Under the pieces are notes generated by a model. The model had not been told where the DNA came from. It saw only the letters and a list, made by a program, of their open reading frames with translations, and did no database searches. DNA of 61,381 nt, taken from assembly GCA_025458025.1 (NCBI GenBank), contig JALOTF010000023.1, positions 1 to 61,381 on the forward strand. Reading direction: 5' to 3'. Position numbers and translations under genes: made by a program. Position 1 is the stretch's first letter, and each line of letters begins with the position of its first letter. The DNA comes from Beijerinckiaceae bacterium. GTDB lineage: Bacteria > Pseudomonadota > Alphaproteobacteria > Rhizobiales > Beijerinckiaceae. This document shows, one piece after another, positions 57,868 through 61,381 of this stretch.

Positions 57868-58584
57868 TCAGGCCGCGCCGCGGTTCTGCACCGCGCCGGC
57901 ACGCTCGTCGATCTGGCGCGAGAGGATGGCGGAGAACTCATCCGCGAAGCTTTCGAGCCGGCCCTGGATCTTGCCGGCATCGCGCACAAACTTGTTGTAG
58001 AAGATATTCGCGGGAATGGCCGCAGCCAGCGCAATCGCAGTGGCGAAAAGCGCTTCTGCAATGCCCGGTGCCACAACCGCCAGCGAGGTGTTCTTCGACG
58101 CTGCGATCGAGCGGAACGTCGTCATGATGCCGAACACTGTGCCGAACAGGCCGATATAGGGCCCGACGGAAGCGATGGTCGCGAGCACCAGCAGCTTCGA
58201 TTCCAGCCGCTCCACCTCGCGGCTGATCGAGACATCAAGCACCTTGTCGATGCGCGTCTGCAGGCTGGCGAAGCCGCGGCCCGAGCCCTCGAAAGCACGC
58301 CGCCATTCGGTCATGGCCGCGATGAACAGGGCGGCAAAGCCGTCATTCGTCTTGTTCACGAGGCCGCGATAGAGTTCGTCAAGGCTCTGGCCGGACCAGA
58401 AGCGATCCTCGAACTCGTCCATGCTCTTGGCGATAGCGCGCAGGGCCATCGTCTTGTTGATGATGATCGCCCAGGACCAGACGGAGGCCGCCGCAAGGCC
58501 CAGCATCACCAGCTTCACGATGAAGTGGGCATGCATGAACAGGGCGATGAGCGAGAGATCCACTTGGGCTTCTGCGCCGGGCAT
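57868..58584 (-). CDS. tolQ: TolQ, proton-channel component of Tol-Pal
   Basis: A 238-residue MotA/TolQ/ExbB protein. Three membrane helices: HFIVKLVMLGLAAASVWSWA near the N-terminus, and two after residue ~130 (VGPYIGLFGTVFGIMTTF; PGIAEALFATAIALAAAIPA). The conserved Gly-Thr/Thr-containing pore residues are present. ATG at 58584 was chosen for AAGGA upstream and because the longer frame has no similarity. It heads the tolQRAB set; ybgC lies 158 bases upstream. Confidence 0.94.
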   Translation of the reverse strand: MPGAEAQVDLSLIALFMHAHFIVKLVMLGLAAASVWSWAIIINKTMALRAIAKSMDEFEDRFWSGQSLDELYRGLVNKTNDGFAALFIAAMTEWRRAFEGSGRGFASLQTRIDKVLDVSISREVERLESKLLVLATIASVGPYIGLFGTVFGIMTTFRSIAASKNTSLAVVAPGIAEALFATAIALAAAIPANIFYNKFVRDAGKIQGRLESFADEFSAILSRQIDERAGAVQNRGAA

Positions 58585-58742
58585 TCCGATATCCTTCCTT
58601 CGGAACCGGCTGAGGCGCGGTTCCCTATGGGGCCGTTCAGGGGTCCATGCGCGCGGTTTGGGACCAAACTGGGGCAGGCGCATGGCTACACCCACGCGGA
58701 GCGCTTTCCGGCGCGGCTTGCCTATTCCATCGGTGCTTATGG

Positions 58743-59147
58743 TTAAGGATTGGCTAGCAAATCAAGTCTTGAACGGAGATCTGCGGGAAATCTCCGGGGC
58801 TTGCCGCCGGCAAGATGTGCAATGTCCACCCGCGCGGTGCAGAGCACGGCTTCCCCGCGCATGAGCTTCTGGAGCATCACGAGGCTTGCAGCGCCCACTT
58901 CCGCGACACGGGTTTCCACCGTCACGACATCGTCCATCCGCGCCGGGGATTTGAAGTCGATGGTCATGTTGCGGACCACGAAGAAGAACGGCCCGCCCTC
59001 GCTTTCGAACAAGGCGCGGTGATCCACGCCGAGTTCGCGCAAGGCCTCCGTGCGCCCGCGCTCGAAGAAGTGGAGGTAACGTGCGTGATAGACGAAGCCG
59101 GAGAAATCCGTGTCCTCGTAGTAGATGCGGAGGGTGAGGGTGTTCAC
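58743..59147 (-). CDS. ybgC: Tol-Pal-associated acyl-CoA thioesterase YbgC
   Basis: A 134-residue hot-dog thioesterase. The catalytic motif [21 protein letters not shown] holds the Asp and His expected for 4-hydroxybenzoyl-CoA-type enzymes; [19 protein letters not shown] follows. It hydrolyses acyl-CoA or acyl-ACP thioesters and is linked to phospholipid metabolism near Tol-Pal. It overlaps the ruvB stop by four bases. Confidence 0.93.
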   Translation of the reverse strand: MNTLTLRIYYEDTDFSGFVYHARYLHFFERGRTEALRELGVDHRALFESEGGPFFFVVRNMTIDFKSPARMDDVVTVETRVAEVGAASLVMLQKLMRGEAVLCTARVDIAHLAGGKPRRFPADLRSRLDLLANP

Positions 59148-60193
59148 TCCTCCTCCCCCTCGAATAGACCGAACTGCGCAGGCTGGCGCGCGGGGGCGGC
59201 CATGCCGAGATGCCGGAAGGCGGCATCGGTGAGAAGCCGCCCGCGCGGGGTGCGCTGAAGGAAGCCCTGCTGGAGCAGATAGGGCTCGATGATGTCCTCG
59301 ATGGCATCGCGCGGCTCGGAGAGGGCGGCCGCCATGGTCTCGATGCCCACGGGCCCGCCCGAAAATTTCTCGGCAATGGTCGTGAGGTAGCGCCGGTCCA
59401 TCAGGTCGAGGCCGATGGAATCGACGTCGAGCATGGTCAAGGCCTTGTCGGCGATGGCGCGGGTGACCTTGTCGGCGCCCTCGACGATGGCGACATCGCG
59501 CACGCGGCGCAGCAATCGGCCGGCGATGCGCGGGGTGCCGCGCGCGCGGCGGGCGATCTCGTTCGCGCCGTCCGCGCTCATGCCGATGCCAAGCACACGA
59601 GCGCCGCGCGTGACGATGAGTTCGAGTTCCTCCACCGTGTAGAAATTGAGCCGGATGGGAATGCCGAAGCGGTCGCGCAAGGGTGTCGTCAGCAGGCCGG
59701 CGCGGGTGGTGGCGCCCACGAGCGTGAATTTCGGCAGGTCGATCTTCACGGAGCGTGCGGCCGGGCCTTCGCCGATGATGAGATCGAGCTGGTAATCCTC
59801 CATCGCGGGGTAGAGGATTTCCTCCACCGCCGGGTTGAGGCGATGGATTTCGTCGATGAAGAGCACGTCGCGCTCTTCGAGATTGGTGAGTTGCGCCGCG
59901 AGATCGCCCGCCTTCGCGATTACCGGGCCGGAGGTCGAGCGGAAATTCACGCCGAGTTCGCGGGCCACGATCTGCGCCAGCGTGGTCTTGCCGAGTCCGG
60001 GCGGGCCTACGAACAGCACATGGTCCAAGGCCTCGCCGCGCGTCTTCGCGGCCTGAATGAAGACCTTCAGGTTCTCCTGCGCCTGTTGCTGGCCGATGAA
60101 TTCGCCCAGTTGAAGCGGGCGGATCGACTGATCGACATCATCGCCACGCTTTTCGGGATTGAGGAGGCCGGGGCGGGTCGAGGGCGTGCTCAC
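59144..60193 (-). CDS. ruvB: Holliday junction branch-migration helicase RuvB
   Basis: A 349-residue AAA+ motor. It starts at GTG 60193, overlapping the upstream GNAT stop as GTGA. Visible motifs: [18 protein letters not shown], Walker [14 protein letters not shown], Walker [16 protein letters not shown], sensor segment [20 protein letters not shown], and the winged-helix C-terminus ([17 protein letters not shown]). It drives branch migration with RuvA. Normally ruvA lies directly before ruvB; here two GNAT genes lie between them. Confidence 0.96.
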   Translation of the reverse strand: MSTPSTRPGLLNPEKRGDDVDQSIRPLQLGEFIGQQQAQENLKVFIQAAKTRGEALDHVLFVGPPGLGKTTLAQIVARELGVNFRSTSGPVIAKAGDLAAQLTNLEERDVLFIDEIHRLNPAVEEILYPAMEDYQLDLIIGEGPAARSVKIDLPKFTLVGATTRAGLLTTPLRDRFGIPIRLNFYTVEELELIVTRGARVLGIGMSADGANEIARRARGTPRIAGRLLRRVRDVAIVEGADKVTRAIADKALTMLDVDSIGLDLMDRRYLTTIAEKFSGGPVGIETMAAALSEPRDAIEDIIEPYLLQQGFLQRTPRGRLLTDAAFRHLGMAAPARQPAQFGLFEGEEE

Positions 60194-60669
60194 AGCGGAA
60201 GTTCCAGTTCGATCGCGTCGTGGATCGGGATGCCATGCTCGCCCACCTTCCGCGCACCGGGCACCTTTGGACGATAGGCATCGATCGCGCCGACATAAAG
60301 CATCGACAGGCGAAAGCCATAGCGCTGGTAGAAGATCAGCGCCGACATGTTGTCGTTCGTCGTCACAGCACGGATGCGGGTGGCACCGGTCTCCCGATAA
60401 AGTGGCAGAAGGCCATCCAGCAGTTCGCGGGCATAGGCACGGCCTGGCACCAGCGCATGCACCGCGCATAGGATGATGTTGCTGCCGCGCTTGGTCCAGC
60501 TTGCGAAGGCCAGCAAATGTCCCTCGGTGGAATAGAGGCCATGCGCCTCGATCTGCGCCGTATCATAGAGCTGCATGCCCACGGTCATATGAGAGGAGCC
60601 CCAGGCGGCCACCATGAGATCGGCGATCACCTGCTTGTCCGGAACCGTCAGGATGCGCGCGGCGCTCAC
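60190..60669 (-). CDS. GNAT-family N-acetyltransferase
   Basis: A 159-residue GNAT protein. The C-terminal half has [24 protein letters not shown] and the [23 protein letters not shown] region typical of motif B. The acetyl-CoA loop (Q/R-x-x-G-x-G/A) is only loosely kept (GRAYA), so catalytic strength is uncertain. The substrate is unknown. It overlaps the GNAT gene fragment before it (ATGA at 60666-60669) and ruvB after it, so it is part of the ruvA-ruvB transcript. It shares many positions with the broken upstream GNAT (TTNDN, FYPGAI/YVGAI), so the pair arose by tandem duplication. Confidence 0.78.
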   Translation of the reverse strand: MSAARILTVPDKQVIADLMVAAWGSSHMTVGMQLYDTAQIEAHGLYSTEGHLLAFASWTKRGSNIILCAVHALVPGRAYARELLDGLLPLYRETGATRIRAVTTNDNMSALIFYQRYGFRLSMLYVGAIDAYRPKVPGARKVGEHGIPIHDAIELELPL

Positions 60670-61096
60670 AGCGCCTTCTCAAGTTCCAGCACATCACGCA
60701 CGGGAATGCCGTCCACCCCCCTTTCCGGAAGGCTGGGCACGAAGACGCGGTAATTGGTGATGGCACCGGGATAGAAGGCCACGAGCTGGAATCCGAGCAG
60801 CTGATAATAGCGCAGGGTGGGCGTGTTGTCGTTCGTGGTCATCACGCGGATCAGGGTCGCGCCCTCTGCCCGGCCGCGTTCCGAGACGGCCTCGAGCAGC
60901 CGGCTGCCGATGCCCTTTAGGTAACCATGCCGAGCAGCGTGCCGCCGCGCTTGGCCGCAATCGCCTTGTATTCGCCGAGCATCCACACACGACCATGCAT
61001 CAGCAGGGATTCGCCCCAGCGCTTGCGCAGTTGCGTGCCCACTTCCGCCAGATCTTCCAGAGGGCCGACCACGATTTCCGGCTGATGCATGTTCAT
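60666..61096 (-). pseudogene. GNAT-family acetyltransferase with internal deletion/frameshift
   Basis: ATG 61096 (overlapping the ruvA stop) starts [20 protein letters not shown] and reads through WMLGEYKAIAAKRGGTLLG to a TAA at 60917, after 59 codons. The rest of the GNAT fold follows in another frame (GIGSRLLEAVSERGR, MTTNDNTPTLRYYQLLGFQL). Strand beta-4 of the fold is missing between the halves, so a deletion of roughly 40-55 bases, not just one base, is likely. The acetyl-CoA loop GIGSRL is intact in the second half. The gene looks inactive unless the sequence has an error. Confidence 0.72.
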
Positions 61097-61381
61097 TTCG
61101 CAAGCTCCTTCAGTCCCTGCCGGATGAGAGCGCTGACCGCCGCGTCCTCGCCGAGGGCTTTCGAGGCGGCAGCGACGGCGGCAGCGGCCTGCGGTTGCCC
61201 ATAGCCGAGATTGACGAGGGCCGAGATCGCATCCTTCAGCGGGCCCTTCACGCGGCCTTCATCGGCCTCGCCCGCGAGTTTAGCGACAGCCGGGTCGATG
61301 GAGCCGAAAGCGGGTGCCTTGTCCTTCAGTTCCACGCAGATGCGTTCGGCGAGCTTCGGGCCCACGCCGGAGGTGCGGGCG
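61093..61381 (-). CDS. ruvA: Holliday junction DNA-binding protein RuvA (3' part)
   Basis: The last ~95 codons are present; the start is beyond the window. The helix-hairpin-helix motif [12 protein letters not shown] is followed by a flexible linker. The C-terminal domain that contacts RuvB is [20 protein letters not shown] and [12 protein letters not shown]. RuvA tetramers bind the Holliday junction and load RuvB. The stop overlaps the GNAT fragment's ATG (ATGA). Confidence 0.9.
   Translation of the reverse strand, partial: ARTSGVGPKLAERICVELKDKAPAFGSIDPAVAKLAGEADEGRVKGPLKDAISALVNLGYGQPQAAAAVAAASKALGEDAAVSALIRQGLKELAK

Noticed and set aside
59210-60277. Long plus-strand open frame opposite ruvB
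   Set aside because: Antisense shadow of ruvB caused by high GC. It has no recognisable domains or ribosome site. The same holds for other long antisense frames over ftsH, tolB, glmM and purA.

Overview
The window is from a high-GC alphaproteobacterium, most likely of the order Hyphomicrobiales (Rhizobiales). The evidence is the gene order ruvA-ruvB-ybgC-tolQ-tolR-tolA-tolB-pal-cpoB-tilS-ftsH-glmM on one strand, a serC-serA pair behind a candidate serC-leader RNA, an rpoH-type sigma factor and a long SerA. Genus cannot be fixed from the sequence alone.

Positions 1-21000 hold an exopolysaccharide locus. It contains an SLBB-repeat export protein (cut by the window start), a BY-kinase-like ATPase with a broken P-loop, several glycosyltransferases, a Wzx flippase, a Wzy/ligase-type membrane protein, GlmS, a left-handed beta-helix acyltransferase, an OmpA-like lipoprotein and a Wzz/GumC-type co-polymerase. 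Regulation is encoded in the locus: a HATPase-receiver-PP2C fusion protein, an NtrC/LuxO-type sigma-54 activator, and a hybrid sensor kinase with a C-terminal HPt domain next to a periplasmic molybdopterin-fold protein. I find two sigma-54 type -24/-12 promoters, ahead of the second glycosyltransferase/flippase operon (5948) and ahead of glmS (9920). They suggest that the local activator controls polysaccharide synthesis.

Positions 21400-31100 carry an EamA transporter, a three-gene minus-strand operon and a plus-strand ABC/FtsX/HlyD exporter. The minus-strand operon encodes an archaeal-type AMP phosphorylase relative, a PRPP-synthetase homologue and a beta-CASP metallo-beta-lactamase nuclease. 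It resembles a bacterial version of the archaeal nucleotide-to-ribose-1,5-bisphosphate salvage route. The exporter's adaptor gene is frameshifted.

Positions 31100-35260 are a decayed mobile region next to tRNA-Glu(CTC). It holds a chemoreceptor remnant, a DppB-like permease that is frameshifted and cut by an IS3-family element, and an integrase pseudogene that the same element truncates. The IS transposase contains several short palindromic inserts. Two of them are inverted copies of one 32-bp element matching at 28 positions, each adding an in-frame nine-codon block.

Positions 35400-61381 are mostly conserved housekeeping genes: rluD, rpoH, a PNPOx-family protein, a hypothetical protein plus purA, a MuiA-like protein, a glutamine amidotransferase, a second EamA transporter, serA, serC, an outer-membrane protein, glmM, ftsH, tilS, the tol-pal cluster, ybgC, ruvB, two GNAT genes (one broken) and the 3' part of ruvA.
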